DNA of 64,000 bases, taken from assembly GCA_023055425.1 (NCBI GenBank), contig JALGPY010000004.1:59543718-59607717 (forward strand), written 5' to 3'. The notes below the pieces were generated by a model. The model was not told the origin of the DNA, made no database searches, and saw nothing but the letters and a program-made list of their open reading frames with translations. A program made the translations under genes and the position numbers. Within the stretch, counting starts at the first letter, position 1, and the number at the start of each line of letters is the position of its first letter. This document shows, one piece after another, positions 1 through 12,300 of the stretch. Source of the stretch: Linanthus parryae. Lineage: Eukaryota > Streptophyta > Magnoliopsida > Ericales > Polemoniaceae.

Positions 1-751
1 CATTAACCCACTACAACGGTCGCATTCCCTACTATCTATAGGATTGTTAACCCTTCATTGCAATCTGATAATCACGCGGAAGCTCTGCCCATATGCTGTC
101 TCTCTCTCAGTTACCATTGGTTGGCTCTCTCCCTACTCACAACCTCCACTCCTTGTGTTCCTATCCTCTATCCCTGGTGTACAGTTGGATCTTCCTCAAA
201 GGATCCTCCTATATACAACCGGCTTGGAGGCCGTAAAAAGAAACCACAAAATAAAACAATCACAACATCCACACCTAAGGTCATATCAAATCACCATGCA
301 AATATCACATAAATAATTAAAATCCAATTTTAACGCGCTCGGTAATCATACTAGTGTCAAAACGGTCCAAGAGGGCCCACCATCACCATTTCCGAACCCC
401 TAAAGGACCGCCACAAGGCCTTGGGCCGGTCGGCCTAAGCCTCACAAAGCCAAGGAGCGTGCTAAGGCGGCCCGAGCCCCTAGGTCGTGGCTTGCTGGGG
501 CGGCAAGGAAGAGGGGGGGCGTTCTCAAGAGGGCAGAACCCTCCTAGGGGTTGTTTCTAAAATACCTCCTTCCCTTGTTTCCCAAGCTTAGTTGTTTCCA
601 AATCGGAAAACCCCCTTTTTCCAACTTGTGCCCAAACCCTAGTTTTCTAGATCCAAAATTTCACATCCTATCCGATCCAAATTCACTAATTTCTACATTT
701 TATGTAATCTTGTTTGGTTGAATCATATTCAAATTGCATCACTTATGCTTG
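1..751 (-). mobile_element. C2-H: 5' leader of a copia-family C2 element, cut by the window edge
   Basis: Bases from about 230 to 751 align along their length with 24230-24780 of C2-F in the same orientation, and with the reverse complement of 55980-56500 in C2-G. Shared landmarks are the 'GGCCGTAAA' stretch, 'AACGGTCCAAG', 'CAAGGAAGAGGGGGGG', 'CCCAAGCTT.GTTGTTTCCA' and 'CACATCCTAT'. This is the untranslated leader between primer-binding site and gag, read on the minus strand. It is interrupted at 752 by SV-A. Bases 1-230 do not match C2-F and I cannot assign them. The short ORFs here (44-316, 354-560) are not conserved between copies and I do not call them genes. Confidence 0.7.
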
Positions 752-2000
752 TGTAAGTTCAACTAGTTTCAAATGATTGAAACATCTTGTCTGTTTCAAG
801 GCCTTAAAACTCTTTCAAAGGTTTGAAACATACTGAGCAGTAAACGACATGAACTTAAGGGGAGCTTATTTGTTAAATCTGATTTTCACTTCTCTATGCT
901 TGATTATATGCACCTTTATGATGAAAGACAAATCATTTTGATTCTCTTAACTGTTATTAATCCATTTGTTTGAAAAAATTTTGCAGGAAAAAAAATTGCC
1001 TATTTTGCAGGATTACTTTCCTAAACTATGTTTTTGAAGAAAAGGAAACTGGATTGTTTGATTGATTTAGTTACTATGAAAAGGTGCCTCGAATTTGCTA
1101 ACAAACTCAGCTACAAGAACAAGTCAATATCTTTGAAGATACTGAGCAACTAGCAGTTGGAAGAGTTGTTAGAAGAGTCAAGATACATTGCTGATTTTTA
1201 GGGAAGTTAGTTTCCAGAATATCTTGAAGATCTCCAATTAAAACTAGCTCCTTATGAGGGTAATGCACATGGAGATTTGGACGACAATTAACAGAGACAC
1301 ACTTAAACACATTCAGGGTTTGACAAGCAACAAAGAAGCAGATTCTTTCCTCTCAATCCAAGCATCTTAAAGACACTTCATACACACTGCTTGATTTTGT
1401 CTTAGTGTTCGTTCTTCTAAACTCTATTTGTACATCATTCAGATAATACTTGTTACATTCTTGTTCTCGTGAATTGTTCTAGTGAACAATAGAGAATTCT
1501 TGTTGAATTAGTTAGCTAGAGCAGTTACTAGATAGGTTAGTGAGAACCACTAGCTGTAACAGAGTAAGGGAACTCTTTGTGCTTGAGATATAGGGCTTAG
1601 ATTTCGATTAATAAGAGTTGAGTGGAAAATCATGTAGGGATCAAATCCCTAAGGTAGAAACATATGTCCAAGTGGACTGAACTCCATAAATCTCTGTGTC
1701 TCTGGCATTCATTTTGTTGTTCCATACTTAGCCATATAACCTGCACAAATCATGTTTCATTTCAAGGGTTTGAAAGGCATTTCAAGGCCTTGAAAACTAT
1801 ATATTTTTATTTGTTAACTGTTTCCATTCCAAGGACTTAAAACCCAGTTCAAGGCCTTGAAATACTTACAGTTGTGCACATATTTCTTTGAAACTACTCT
1901 TTTAGCTTAAATTGCAAAAAATTTCCATACTCTATTCACCCCCGCCCCCCTCGTTCTAGAGTATTGATCATGTTTTAGCACCTATGTTACTTTCTTTTTA
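752..2000 (+). repeat. SV-A 5' LTR
   Basis: It starts TGTAAGTTCA and runs to just before the primer-binding site. The terminal CA expected at the 3' end has decayed (TTTTTAA precedes the PBS), so the end is approximate. The region 1490-1600, including GAGAATTCTTG and TAGCTAGAGCAG, is closely shared with both SV-B LTRs and, reversed, with the SV-C LTR. It carries one perfect TTTCAAGGCCTTGAAA palindrome at 1780-1795 and relatives at about 797 and 1847. Confidence 0.8.
1780..1795. promoter_or_regulatory. Perfect 16-bp palindrome TTTCAAGGCCTTGAAA in the SV-A LTR
   Basis: The motif equals its own reverse complement. It recurs in the SV-B 5' LTR (41519-41534) and the SV-C LTR (56748-56763). The 10-bp core CAAGGCCTTG recurs at 1850, 3375, 40726, 41593, 45164, 53226, 54365, 56684, 57816, 60253, 62107 and 63132. 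It is not seen outside SV copies. A cis-regulatory role is inference. Confidence 0.6.
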
Positions 2001-2002
2001 AT

Positions 2003-2014
2003 TGGTATCAGAGC
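2003..2014 (+). promoter_or_regulatory. SV-A primer-binding site (initiator Met-tRNA type)
   Basis: TGGTATCAGAGC follows the LTR directly. This is the common plant retrotransposon primer site, complementary to the 3' end of initiator tRNA-Met, where minus-strand DNA synthesis begins. Confidence 0.9.
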
Positions 2015-2049
2015 TTGTATCACTGTATAGATTTAACCATCTGGTGATT

Positions 2050-3437
2050 ATGAGTACTATAGGTGATGATGGTTTCTCTCAGGGAAGAGCTGCTAACATA
2101 CCTCCTCTATCCTGTGGTGATAACTTTGTGCACTGGAAAGCCCTGATGAAAATCTTCATTATTGATCAAGATATTGAGTTGTGGACTATCATTCAGAATG
2201 GTCCTCACACATTTTACAACGAAAAATATGGGATTAGAACTCCCAAAATAGAAGATTCACTTTCTGCTTCTGAGTTAGAACAATATTCCAAAAATTACAG
2301 CGCTATGAATCTCTTATATTGTGCTTTGAGTGCCGTTGAATTCATAGGATTTCAGGATGCAAGACTGCTAAATAGATATGGGAAAATTGGTGGTAACCTT
2401 TGAAGGAACCAGTAAAATTAATCAGACAAGGATGTACATTTTCTTAGACAGTATGAATCGTTTAAGATGAATGGAGATGAGTCAATTAAGAACATGTTCA
2501 AGAGGTTCACTGATATTGTCAACAATCTGGACTCTTTGGGAAAATCCCTTTCAAATGGAGAGAAAGTCAATAGATCTTGAGAAGCCTCCACAAAGCCAAT
2601 TAGGAACCAAAGACTACTGCTATTGAAGAAGCTCAAGATCTATCATCACTTCAACTTGATGACTTGCATGGAAAGCTGCTCACACATGAAATTTCCATGA
2701 ATGAATTTGATGGAGAACTACCAGATAATGTCAAGAATCTGGGTCTCAAGGCTAAAGAAACTGTACCATCTCAAAGTCTTGAAAAAGAAGAAGATGATGA
2801 TGAAGATCCCTTTGCTCTCATTTCCAAAGTCTTAACCATAATTCTAAAGATGAAAAAGAACTTTGGAAAAAAAGACTACAGCAGGGATAAACACAAATCC
2901 TCTAGTAGCTAATAAAACAAAGATAAATCTTCTTCCCATGGTAATAAATCTAAAGTAATGAATTGCTTTGAGTGTGGTGATGCAGGACATTTGATCAGAG
3001 GCTTCCCACACCAGAAAAGCAAACACATTCAGAAGAAAGACCATGAAAGGAGAAAAAGAGCTATGATAGCATCTTGGAGTGACTCAGATTCCTCAAGTGA
3101 TTCTGAATCTTAAGAGGAACATGCCAACCTCTGCCATATGGCTAAAATGATAATGTTCTGAAAAGAACATTGAGGTAATGGTGAAAAGTTTGATTTCAAA
3201 ACCAACAGATGTCCTCTCTGATTATCTTAGAACAACGCTTTTAAATGAAGAGGACCATCTGAAAGAAATCAGGACTTTGAAAGAAAAGGTTCATGAGCAA
3301 GAAACACAAATTTTTCAACTTGTATGTCAAAATCATAATCTTGAAATTTCTCAGAAGAAGTCTGATAGAGATTTCAAGGCCTTGGAAACCAGTTTCAAAG
3401 ACTTGAAAAATCAAGTAAAAGAAGTAATCACTGAGAA
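2050..3437 (+). pseudogene. SV-A gag, broken and 3'-truncated
   Basis: Gag is the structural protein that forms the virus-like particle. The ATG at 2050 begins a copia Gag N-terminus, with a typical 'GDNFVHWKALMKIF' segment about 25 residues in. Frameshifts near 2350-2420 and 2560, and an in-frame stop at 2910, break the frame. A zinc knuckle near 2960-3010 has the form CX2CX4HX4F, so its last cysteine is lost. Around 2790 only a short Asp/Glu run is present, which SV-B has expanded greatly. The last part (3178-3437) is a predicted coiled-coil-like, Lys/Glu-rich segment that includes a palindrome core read in frame (3375-3384). The frame ends at the junction with Tat. Confidence 0.8.
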
Positions 3438-4376
3438 CTCGATGTGGATTGATCGAAAAGAGCCTAAGTCTAGTGATAGCGAGTTGGGGCTAAATTACCC
3501 TCTAGCTAGCTTCCCCCCTTACTAATCAACTAAAATACAAGACTCGGACAACATCTCCGAGCTTTGTCCATGCAACGTCATAACAGTTGACGTTGACTTT
3601 GCTAGAAGAGCGGTTTATGTCGAAAGGGATCCGGAAGACTACAATAAGACAGTTATAGAAACATGGACCGGAGATGACGAGGCCCGACAATCCATAGCAC
3701 TAAAGGAAAATATTCTCGAGGTACCTGTCATGCCAAAAGAAAACCCATATCCACGTTGGGTAGATGCGGTCCGATTCCCGCCTGGGTATGCAATACCCAT
3801 ATTTCCTACCTACCACGGAGTGGGATGCCCGAGGCGTCATCTCGTCTGTTATCTGGTTGCATGTGGGAACAAAATAAGCAATCAAGCTTTGCTCATGATA
3901 AAATGTGTCCTCTCTTTGGAGGAGCAGGAAGAAGATTGGTACTTTAGTCTCCCGAGAAACTCCATCGCTGACTGGGATACAATGGGGGAGAGGTTTTATA
4001 AAAGGTTCTACCCTGCAAGCCGCCTTGATGACCGTCAGACTTCAGTTGGCTCGGTGAACATGGTTCAAATCAGCGAGCAAGACAAGGGAGAAAATCAAGT
4101 GATTGCTAGTGTATGTCCCGCATTTCTTACGTAAAAGAAGCGCGCGAAAGTCAGCACGCCAAAGGCACTCAAATACAAAAGATAGGGGAAGTTCAACCCG
4201 AAGAAGAACAGATAAAGTATGATGTTCTTTCACACCTCAAGAAAATGCCAGCATTCTTGAGTGTGTATGATTCCCTTCAAATGTCGCCTGAGCTTCGAAA
4301 GTCTTTGATATACGCTTTATCCAAGCCAGAAGACTTCCATGGGACAGTCCCGACAGTCAAGAAAGTTTGATCACAT
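3438..4376 (+). pseudogene. Tat gag, 5'-truncated and frameshifted
   Basis: Two overlapping frames (3730-4134 and 4113-4370) carry a Gag-like protein. Preceding bases 3480-3725 also look coding but contain stops in the frames checked. A segment near 3950 ('SLPRNSIADWDTMGERFYKRF') resembles the retrotransposon Gag core of Tat elements, where a W...F.ERF-type pattern is usual. A frameshift near 4115-4130 separates the C-terminal part. The upstream end is lost at the junction with SV-A. Gag identity is by position before protease and by this core pattern. Confidence 0.65.
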
Positions 4377-5150
4377 GCATGTCTGCAATCCCATTTTGGG
4401 GACGACGACATGTACGTCGAGGTGACCGACCATAACCGCCCGCTGTTTATCACCGGGTCCATCTACGACACCAAAATATCAAGGGTTTTGGTAGATGGAG
4501 GGTCAGTTGTGAATCTTTTCCCAAGAATGGCTTTAAGCTTAATGGGTCTGAAAGTGTCTCATTTGCAACCGAGTCGTTTGGTGATCCAGGGGTTTAACCA
4601 AAACAAGCAAAAATCCTTAGGAAAGATCATGTTGCGAACAAAATTCGGCGAAATTGAAGACAACACCGAGTTTCTCGTATTGATGTTGATACTTCGTATA
4701 ATGCAATTCTGTGCATGATAACAAAACTGTACACTCAACGTACCATCAATGCATCAAATTCCCATTACCCTAGCCAAGAAATGTAGGGGTAATCATCGCA
4801 GACCATGACCCTTTCAACGGGGTAGAAGCCTACTACACTGACGCACACTTTTACCAAGCGAAATCAGTGAAAGAATAGAAAGAAGTGTCTAGGCCTATGG
4901 TCGGGTTAAGTTATAGGCAACCGCCTCCTCAGAAGACCTTTCGGTACATGCCGAAGTCTGAAAGGAAACCCGGGGCAAGTTCCTTAGTACCTGTGGACCA
5001 AGTTGCTAAGTCAAAGAGAAATTTTACTTTGCCACTTCAGAAAAACGAATGCTCTGTGGTAGAAAGCGATAGTAAGTTTGTGGTCCTAGCCAAAGGAGAA
5101 GGCTCCAAGAAAATTTGTTTCCATGCACTCGGAGATATCTAGAAGAGTGG
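4377..5150 (+). pseudogene. Tat aspartic protease region, broken
   Basis: The segment 4410-4718 contains 'VLVDGGSVVNLFP' (about 4485-4525), the DGGS-type active-site loop usual for Tat proteases, which cleave the Gag-Pol polyprotein. It begins in a 'DVYVEVTDHNRPLFITGSI'-like context (the displayed base at 4410 gives Met). The frame stops at 4716. A second piece at 4885-5142 is a spacer of low conservation between protease and reverse transcriptase and ends in a stop. Confidence 0.75.
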
Positions 5151-5157
5151 TCCTGAG

Positions 5158-6999
5158 ATGAGCCAAAGCATGGAAGAGGTGTGCACGGGATTCAAGAAGC
5201 CCATTTTTAGCACAAGAACGACGAAAATGTTGGTAAAAGAAGGCTTGGACCCTGAAAGACTTGATGGAAAGGTCTTCTACGATCGAATATTGATGTCTTC
5301 CCAGAAAGGCTTTAAGAAACGGGACTCCTACAAAGCCACTAAAGTAGGCTTAGTACACAAACGACCCAGTGGCTCTGAAGAAGCATTAGTAAATATGACA
5401 ACTTGTCATGAGGGTGCGAGCCTGTATGAAGAAGGAACTAATCCTACTTCTCAAGAAGATTCAGATTTGAGCGAAGAAGAAGCTAAGCCTGCTCCATTAG
5501 AATTGGAGGATGGTGGGCAAGCCACCGTAGATGAACTCCGTGAAGTTAATCTGGGTGACGACGTGAGCAGAAGGCCGACGTTCATAAATGCCAATCTGAC
5601 AAATGAGGAAGCCTCAAGTTACATCCCGTTCCTTAAGGAATATAAAGATGTGTTCGCCTGGAGTTACGAGGAAATGCCTGGACTCGATCCGGAAATAGCC
5701 GTACATAGGCTTGCGGTTTCCACAGGGAAGAGGCCTGTGAAACAAGCTCAAAGACGAACTCGCCCGGAGCTAACCGCCCAGATAGAAATGGAGGTGGAGA
5801 ATCTCGTCGAGGTCGGTTTCATCCGAGAAGTTAAGTACTCTACGCGGCTGGCCAACATAGTTCCCGTGAAGAAGAAGAACAGCTAAATTAGAGTATGCAT
5901 CGATTTTCGGGACTTAAAAAAAGCATGTCCAAAAGACGACTTCCCCTTACCTATAACAGAGCTCTTGGTAGATGCAACCACTGGTTACGAAACCCTATCC
6001 TTCATGGATGGGTATTTAGGGTATAACCAAATTCGGATGGCTCCTGAAGAAGAAGAATTGACAGCTTTCAGAACACCCAAAGACGTATTCTGTTATAAGG
6101 TAATGCCTTTTGGACTTAAAAACGCGGGGGCCACCTATCAAAGAGATATGACAGTAATCTTCAACAACATACTTCATGATATTGTTGAATGCTATGTCGA
6201 TGACCTAGTCATGAAGACTAGGAGAAGAGAAGATCACCTCAAGGACCTGAGGAAGATTTTTGAACGCTTAAGGCGTCACAACCTTAGGATGAACCCTTTA
6301 AAATGTGCCTTTGGGGTCTCATCGGGAAAATTCCTCGGATTTGTAGTCCGAAGTAGGGGTATTGAAGTTGACCCCGCTAAAACAAAGGCAATCATTTATA
6401 TGCCCCCACCAAGAAAACTTAGGGAGTTAAAAGGAATGCAAGGGAGGCTAACCTACATAAGGAGATTCATATCGAATCTCGCTATACGATTTATGCCATA
6501 TTCCAGACTTATGAAGAAAGGGGTGCCTTATGAATGGGATGAGGCTTGCCAAAATGATTTTGATAGCATCAAAAAGTACTTGGTGAACCCACCTGTTCTC
6601 ATGAGTCCAATCAGGGGAAAGCCTTTGATTTTATACATCACGGCTCTCGACAATTCTCTCGGTGCTCTATTGGCTCAAAAAAATGAACAAGGAAAAGAAA
6701 ATGCCTTGTACTACTTGAGTCGGACTTTGGTGGGGGCAGAAATTAACTATTCTCCCACCGAAAAGATTTGCTTAGCGTTGTTGTTCGCGCTGCAAAAGCT
6801 TAAACACTAGGTGTCTGAACACAAAGTTAAGCTGATATCTAAAGCTGATCCGCTAAAGTACATACTCTCGCGTCCCGTCCTTAATGGGAGGATCACAAAA
6901 TGGGCTGTACTTCTTCAGCAATTCGACATCGATCACTTAAAAGGCGATAAAGGGACAAGCCTTGGTAGATTTCTTGGCTGCACACCCTATCCTAGATAA
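5158..6999 (+). pseudogene. Tat reverse transcriptase and first RNase H, with stops
   Basis: This copies element RNA into DNA. The 5158-5886 frame ends with the RT N-terminus ('IVPVKKKNS', then a stop at 5884). The palm follows in 5965-6810: 'FMDGYLGYNQIRMAPEEEE', 'MPFGLKNAGATYQRDM', then the catalytic 'YVDDLVMKT' at about 6193-6220. The YVDD box is intact. RNase H follows from about 6600, and a TAG at 6808 interrupts 'KLKH*' before 'VSEHKVKLISKADPLKYIL'. The frame ends at 6997. Apart from the two or three stops, the protein is well preserved. Confidence 0.9.
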
Positions 7000-7014
7000 C
7001 TCACCCTTAGCAAC

Positions 7015-7660
7015 AGACTTGCCAGACGAAGATGTGACGGTGGTAGATGTGCAAAAAGGATGGGAAATGTACTTTGATGGAGCTTCAAGAAGCCCCGATG
7101 GGATGAAGCAAGAAAATGTTTAAAACAATAAGTCGGGGATTGGTGTTGTTTTCATCACACCAGAACACGCTGTCATCCCACATTATTTGGCACTTAGCAA
7201 AAGGTGCTCCAACAATGAGGCCGAGTATGAATCCATTATCGCCGGATTAGAGCTCGCCCTCCAGATCCCCATTGAGGAGTTCACAATATACGGGGACTCT
7301 GAATTGGTGATTAAACAGTTACGAGGAGAGTACATCGTGAAAAAGGCGAGCCTCGTACAATACTATGAGCGGGCGGACCAATTTCTCTCACAGTTCAAGA
7401 AAATACACATCTTCCATGTGAGAGAGGGTAAATGCTCAAGCTGACGCGCTAGCAAGCCTGGCAGCGTCCCTGACTCTTCCCGACAACAAAACACTTAAGG
7501 TCGTTGTAGGGAAAAGGAGAGATTTGACACCCCTTAAAGAAGCCCCGAATACACTCGAAGTCTTGACACTCTCCACAAATGAAGACGGTGAGGATTGGTG
7601 GGACGTGTTCATCAACTATCTTCAAAATGGGAGACTTCCAGAAGATAAAGCGAAGAAAGC
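7015..7660 (+). pseudogene. Second (archaeal-like) RNase H of the Tat element, broken
   Basis: The translation gives 'WEMYFDGASRSPDG' (about 7060-7100), 'NNEAEYESIIAGLELAL' (7212-7262) and 'IYGDSELVIKQLRGEY' (7287-7333). The D, E and D of these three boxes are the metal-binding residues of an RNase H fold. A stop near 7122 and a frameshift at about 7430, before 'QADALASLA', break the frame. A second RNase H here is diagnostic of the Tat clade. Confidence 0.85.
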
Positions 7661-7666
7661 GAAATA

Positions 7667-8838
7667 ATGCGTCGTTCGAATAAGTTTTTCATGTTGAAAG
7701 ACGTCCTTTATAAAAGGTCACTCGATGGTATATATCTACGTTGCATTTCCGGAAATGCAACCAAAGAATCCAGGGCTAAAGTCCATGTAGGGATATGTGG
7801 TGCTCACCCAGGCGGTCCAAAGTTGCACATGCAACTCAAAAGTTGGGGTATTATTGGCCCACTATGATCGCAGATTGCATTGACTATGCAAAAAGATGCC
7901 AAATATGTCAATACCATGGGGACTTCATTCACCAACCCCCCGAGCCCTAGCATGTCACGACTGCCTCGTGGCCTTTTGCGTCGTGGGGTATGGATATCAG
8001 CGGACCATTCGTTCCTCCTTTGTCAAAGGGGTATCGATACATCCTTACTGCCACTGACTACTTCTCTAAGTGGGCAGAGGCTATCGCTCTAAAATACTTC
8101 AAGAGCTTGACAGTTGCCGAATTTTTCTGAACTCATATCATCTACAGGTTCGGAGTTCCTGACAGAGTCATTGCAGACAATGGGCAACCATATTGAAGCG
8201 ATGCTCTTCATAAGTTGTATGCTAAGTACAACATCAAATCAAACAACTCTACCAGGTATCATGCTTCCGTCAACGGTCTTGTCGAGGCTTTCAACAAGAC
8301 TCTCAGCAAGATTCTCAAGAAAATGGTGGAAAAGAACAAGAAAACATGGCCGAAGAAGCTACAAGAAGCCCTATGGACCTATCGGACTTCTTACAGGACA
8401 GCGACTCAAGCTACGCCGTATTCACTTGTCTTTGGAGGTGAGGCAGTCCTACCACTCGAAGTCCAAATGCCTTCCTTGCGAGTGGCGGTGCAAGAGTCTC
8501 TTACTGAGGAAGAGCACGCCTTGGCTGAGCTAGAAACCTTGGATGAAAGGAGAATACATGCCCAACAAAATTTGGAGATGTATCCACGAAGGATGGCGAA
8601 CGCATTCAATAAGAGAGTACGCCTCCGCTCCTTCAGGAAAGGGGACTTAGTTCTAATGGTCCGAACTCCAATCATAGTGGCCAGACGGACAAAAGGGAAG
8701 TTGACACCTAAATGGGAAGGACCTTATGTGGTCGAGAAAGTATCCTCGAATGGAGCATACTTGTTGATCAAAGTAGATGGGGAAAGGGCTATACCACCTA
8801 CTAATGCAAGGTTCCTGAAGCGGTACTATCCTCGATAA
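7667..8838 (+). pseudogene. Tat integrase, frameshifted in the middle
   Basis: The N-terminal zinc-binding part (7667-7960) is degraded. In the catalytic core the first Asp is in 'MDISGPF' (about 7989), the second in 'ADNGQPY' (about 8172) and the Glu in 'NGLVEAFNKTL' (about 8275-8305), so the D-D-E triad is readable, but across shifted frames. A stop interrupts 'VAEFF*TH' at 8128. The C-terminal part (8215-8838) is one open frame ending 'NARFLKRYYPR', the common end of Tat integrases. It would insert the DNA copy into the chromosome. Confidence 0.88.
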
Positions 8839-8992
8839 AGGGTCTACTAGGCCAAAATCTGAAGGGATGCCTAGAAAATTCAAACCCTAGTCCACTAGGT
8901 TGAAAACCCGAAAGGGAGGCCTAGCATGAAATGGCCAAAATGACCTGCAAGGTTGAAAACCTGAAAAGGCGGCCAAGCAAATTCTAAGGTCA

Positions 8993-9030
<38 letters not shown>

Positions 9031-9240
9031 ATTGAACTACGTCTGACTTGATCCCGACAGGGTTCGTAGGTAGCTCGACTTCTACATTCGAGTTCAGTCC
9101 ACCTCAAAAAGAAACTTCATGTTCCCCCAATGAACTACGTTTGACTTGATCCCGAAAGTGTACGTAGGCAGCTTGAAGTATTTTCAAACACAATTCACCC
9201 AAAAAAACCATTCTTTCTCGCAAAAATCCATTAACAACAA
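8839..9240 (+). repeat. Tat spacer: short repeats and a 36-bp poly(A) run
   Basis: A repeat of the form TGAAAACC(C/T)GAAA.GG.GGCC occurs at about 8901 and 8952. A(36) lies at 8994-9029. Two copies of a GAACTACGT(C/T)TGACTTGATCCCGA...CGTAGG unit lie at about 9033-9070 and 9131-9172. Such units between pol and the 3' LTR are familiar from Tat-group elements. There is no gene. Confidence 0.75.
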
Positions 9241-9359
9241 AAATGTTCAAACATGAAATGGAAGAGAAAGCAAGGTACTTGAAATTGAATTTAAAAGGGG
9301 AAATCCATAAAAGTTCGCAAGAAAAAGATAAAGTGTCTTCCTATGACCCTAAACATGTG

Positions 9360-12300
9360 TCCTACTCTATCAAAGACACGACTACTTTATTCAGAATTGA
9401 AAGTGCTAGTAAGATCTTCAGAAGGCCTTCACGATTCCAAAGTTGCTCGGGCTTCACTAGAGTTGTGCTCAATTCAGCCTTGCCCGAAACACCTTCCTCA
9501 TAAGCTTGCAAAGCATCCATCGTACGCTTATAATCCATCCATATTCGAAACATCCTTCGTGGACTCCTCTAGGTTGATCTCAAGAAACGACCATCGAGAT
9601 TCGAGGGAGGCAAGTTTTTTCTTCAATTTACGAAGCAATTCAGAAGCCTTGGAAACCTGTCCCTTGACACGGATAATTTCTTCATGGGTCTTGGCCAATG
9701 CGGACGAAGCGTCCTCATTCTTATTTGCAGCCTTCTCGAACAAACTTCTCTTAGCATCACAATCTTCTTGAGCAAGGAGAGTGACCCGTTAGAGGGAGTT
9801 GAATGCTGGGACAGCAAAGCCAGATGCTTTATAAAAACCTCCACTTTTTCATGAAGTGGGGCAAAATTCACTTGAAAGGATTTCAAGATGCGGAAAAAAT
9901 TGTTCGCCTCATCAACAATACTTCGAAGATCAAGTGTTGTACTGGATTTAAGGAAAGCGATGAGTGCATTCTTGGTTAGCTTTCCGAGTTCGAACCCATC
10001 CAAATATTTCAGAGCATTTGAGCTAAGTAGAGGGTTTTCGAGTGTTCCGAGTAAAGCATCCAGATCAAGCAAGTACTGGAACTCGTTTCGTCTAAAAATT
10101 GTGAGCTCCCGACCTGCAAGATAACAACAAAATAAATAATGGTGATAGTATTGCGAAGATTTAAAGGAAAATGGATAGAGTGAAAGGAACCATCTTTGGA
10201 AGCAGGAGTTGGAGAAGGCATTCTACTCAAAGGAATGACAAAATGCGGCTCGACGAAGTGGGAAGTCTTCAAGGGCGTGGAGCTCCCGTTCACCACCACC
10301 AAAGCAGAAGATGCACCCCCCCCCCCCAAAAACCTACAAAACGTTGAGTTAGTGGAGGATAATGGAAATAAAGCAATGGTAACGTAAACTCTTGCATACC
10401 TACTGTAGGGGAAGGGAGAACTGGCCCACTCACTCTGGTGTCACGAGCAGGAGACTCCTCATTTAATCCGGAAACTACATCGCCTGGGGAATCGGAACAC
10501 AAGGGTTGATAATCATAGAGTTCATTAGAGCTAAAATCTTCATTGAATGACTCTGAGGGAAATAATGAGTGGTTAACCTGCACACCAGTCTCGGCCCTTA
10601 CAGGGCTAGAGAAGGAGAGTCCTGGCCCATCATCGAATGAATCTCCCTCTAAAGAAAGTACGGGAGACGTGGGAAGTTTCTCCACCTCAGTCGAAGAAAA
10701 GGTAGGACCTTTGTCTAGATAAGAAGGTAACTTACTCTTCTTCCTTAATTTTGACTTGCCTCCCGATTTAGACCGCTTCTTGGAACGGGTCGGTGCAGAA
10801 GATTCAATCCTGTCAAAAGAAGGTATAACTTGAAGGAAAGCGAAGGTTGAGCTCGCCACCAATTGGCATAAGGATCAGGGACATATCTGGAAGGTGGTTG
10901 GCAATTTCCTAACTTGACCGAAACAAAATTCTTACCCCTTGTCATCTCGCACCAATGGTAGTAAAAGACTTTGAGCTCTTTTACTCGTCGACAACCAATG
11001 TCGAGAAGTGGGGGACACATCTGAGTAAACCCAAACTGTCGGGCATAGCGATTAGGGGCATATGGCTTGGCAATGAAAATAGTGCCGCTACGAAATATAA
11101 GGAACCCCCTGACAGAGGCACATTAGATAATCTCAGCGTATAGGGGAAATGCCCTCCCCATCAACAAAATTCTCGCGAGGCCTGCCAGAATCCAACGCAT
11201 GAAAACTAAGCTGGTCGGAGTGGGAAAAGAAAGAATGAACCAATGGGGCCTTGTCATAAAAAAAAATCGAGTCGGTTGCACATCTCCAATTTTTCCTAGA
11301 AGAGGCATGAAGTCATCGTCGAAAGGTGATTCATGTAAATCAGGTTCTCGACGAATATACATGGTTGGAAATTACTGAGATAGCCATCCAAGGAAGTAAT
11401 GCAGGGGAAGATGAATAGTCAATTTGCCTGGATTGTCCGATGAAGTGATTATCTTGAAACTGTGGTACAAACAAGCTAGCACGGGAACTGCTAAACTATG
11501 CTTCTTTCCTTTGGCGATACTGCTAGCCATTACAAAAGTAGCAGGCCTCAATTCTGAGTCAAGCAGGAGGACAAAAGCACTCATCCAGCATGTTAGGAAG
11601 CCAGCAAGATAAACCTCGGAGGACATACCCTCCTTACGCCCCAAGATGCTTTTTGTGGTGTGCCCCACAAATTGGGATGCCCATTTAGAAAACTTCATGG
11701 AATTAGCATCTTTGGCTCGAATACTAAAAATAGCGCGACATTTTTTTGATGTATCATTGGAATAAATGACGTCGTTATAGGGGGTGTACTCTTCATACAG
11801 CTTCCCAGATATAGGAAGACCTCCAATCCTATGAAGATCCCACAAAGATATAAAGAGCTCTCCATAATGGGAATGAAATCTATTGGTATCAAGGCTCAAA
11901 TGCTCCAGAAAGCTTAGGAGAACTATAGCATCCCGATAATAGGGAAATTGGGATATGTAAACGGCCGAGTAAACACCGGAAACCTTCAAGGTTTGGGAAA
12001 ATGACCGTAACACATCGTTCAACCAAAAGCGCCAAACAGGAGTCTGAAGAAAATCGCATGCGCTTGAGATACTGAAGGAAGGATCCCAAGCAACTTTCCC
12101 ATATTTTTTCTCCTTCAAAAAACAGGCAAACTTCGAGGGGCTAGTAAAATCTCCCCGTGATAGAGGGTGAATGAGATAAACCGGACCAGAACCGTGCTTG
12201 ATAGGTGGGTTAGCTCCCATGAGTTCGCAGCGAGGCCGAGTGCCCTCGAAGATCAAGGGTTCGTTGGTGTACAAGGGAACATAAGGAGTGAGTTCACTTT

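Larger units (their letters stand above)
752..3437 (+). mobile_element. SV-A: 5' part of a Sirevirus-like Ty1/copia element
   Basis: It contains a complete 5' LTR, a primer-binding site and about half of gag, then stops abruptly inside gag at about 3437, where unrelated Tat gypsy sequence begins. Its order and sequence match SV-B from 40683 to about 43253. The Sirevirus assignment is inferred from the long LTR, the initiator-Met primer site, the gag type and, in SV-B and SV-C, an extra ORF after pol. It is inserted in the C2-H leader, antisense to it. The rest of this copy is not in the window. Confidence 0.8.

Noticed and set aside
1107..1310. Minus-strand ORF in the SV-A LTR
   Set aside because: It is not conserved in the SV-B or SV-C LTRs and has no domain.
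10334..10399. A second antisense intron (GTATGC...TTGTAG, 66 nt)
   Set aside because: The ends fit GT-AG, but its length is a multiple of three and removal does not repair the frame, which is instead broken by the adjacent C-run. Kept only as a weak possibility.
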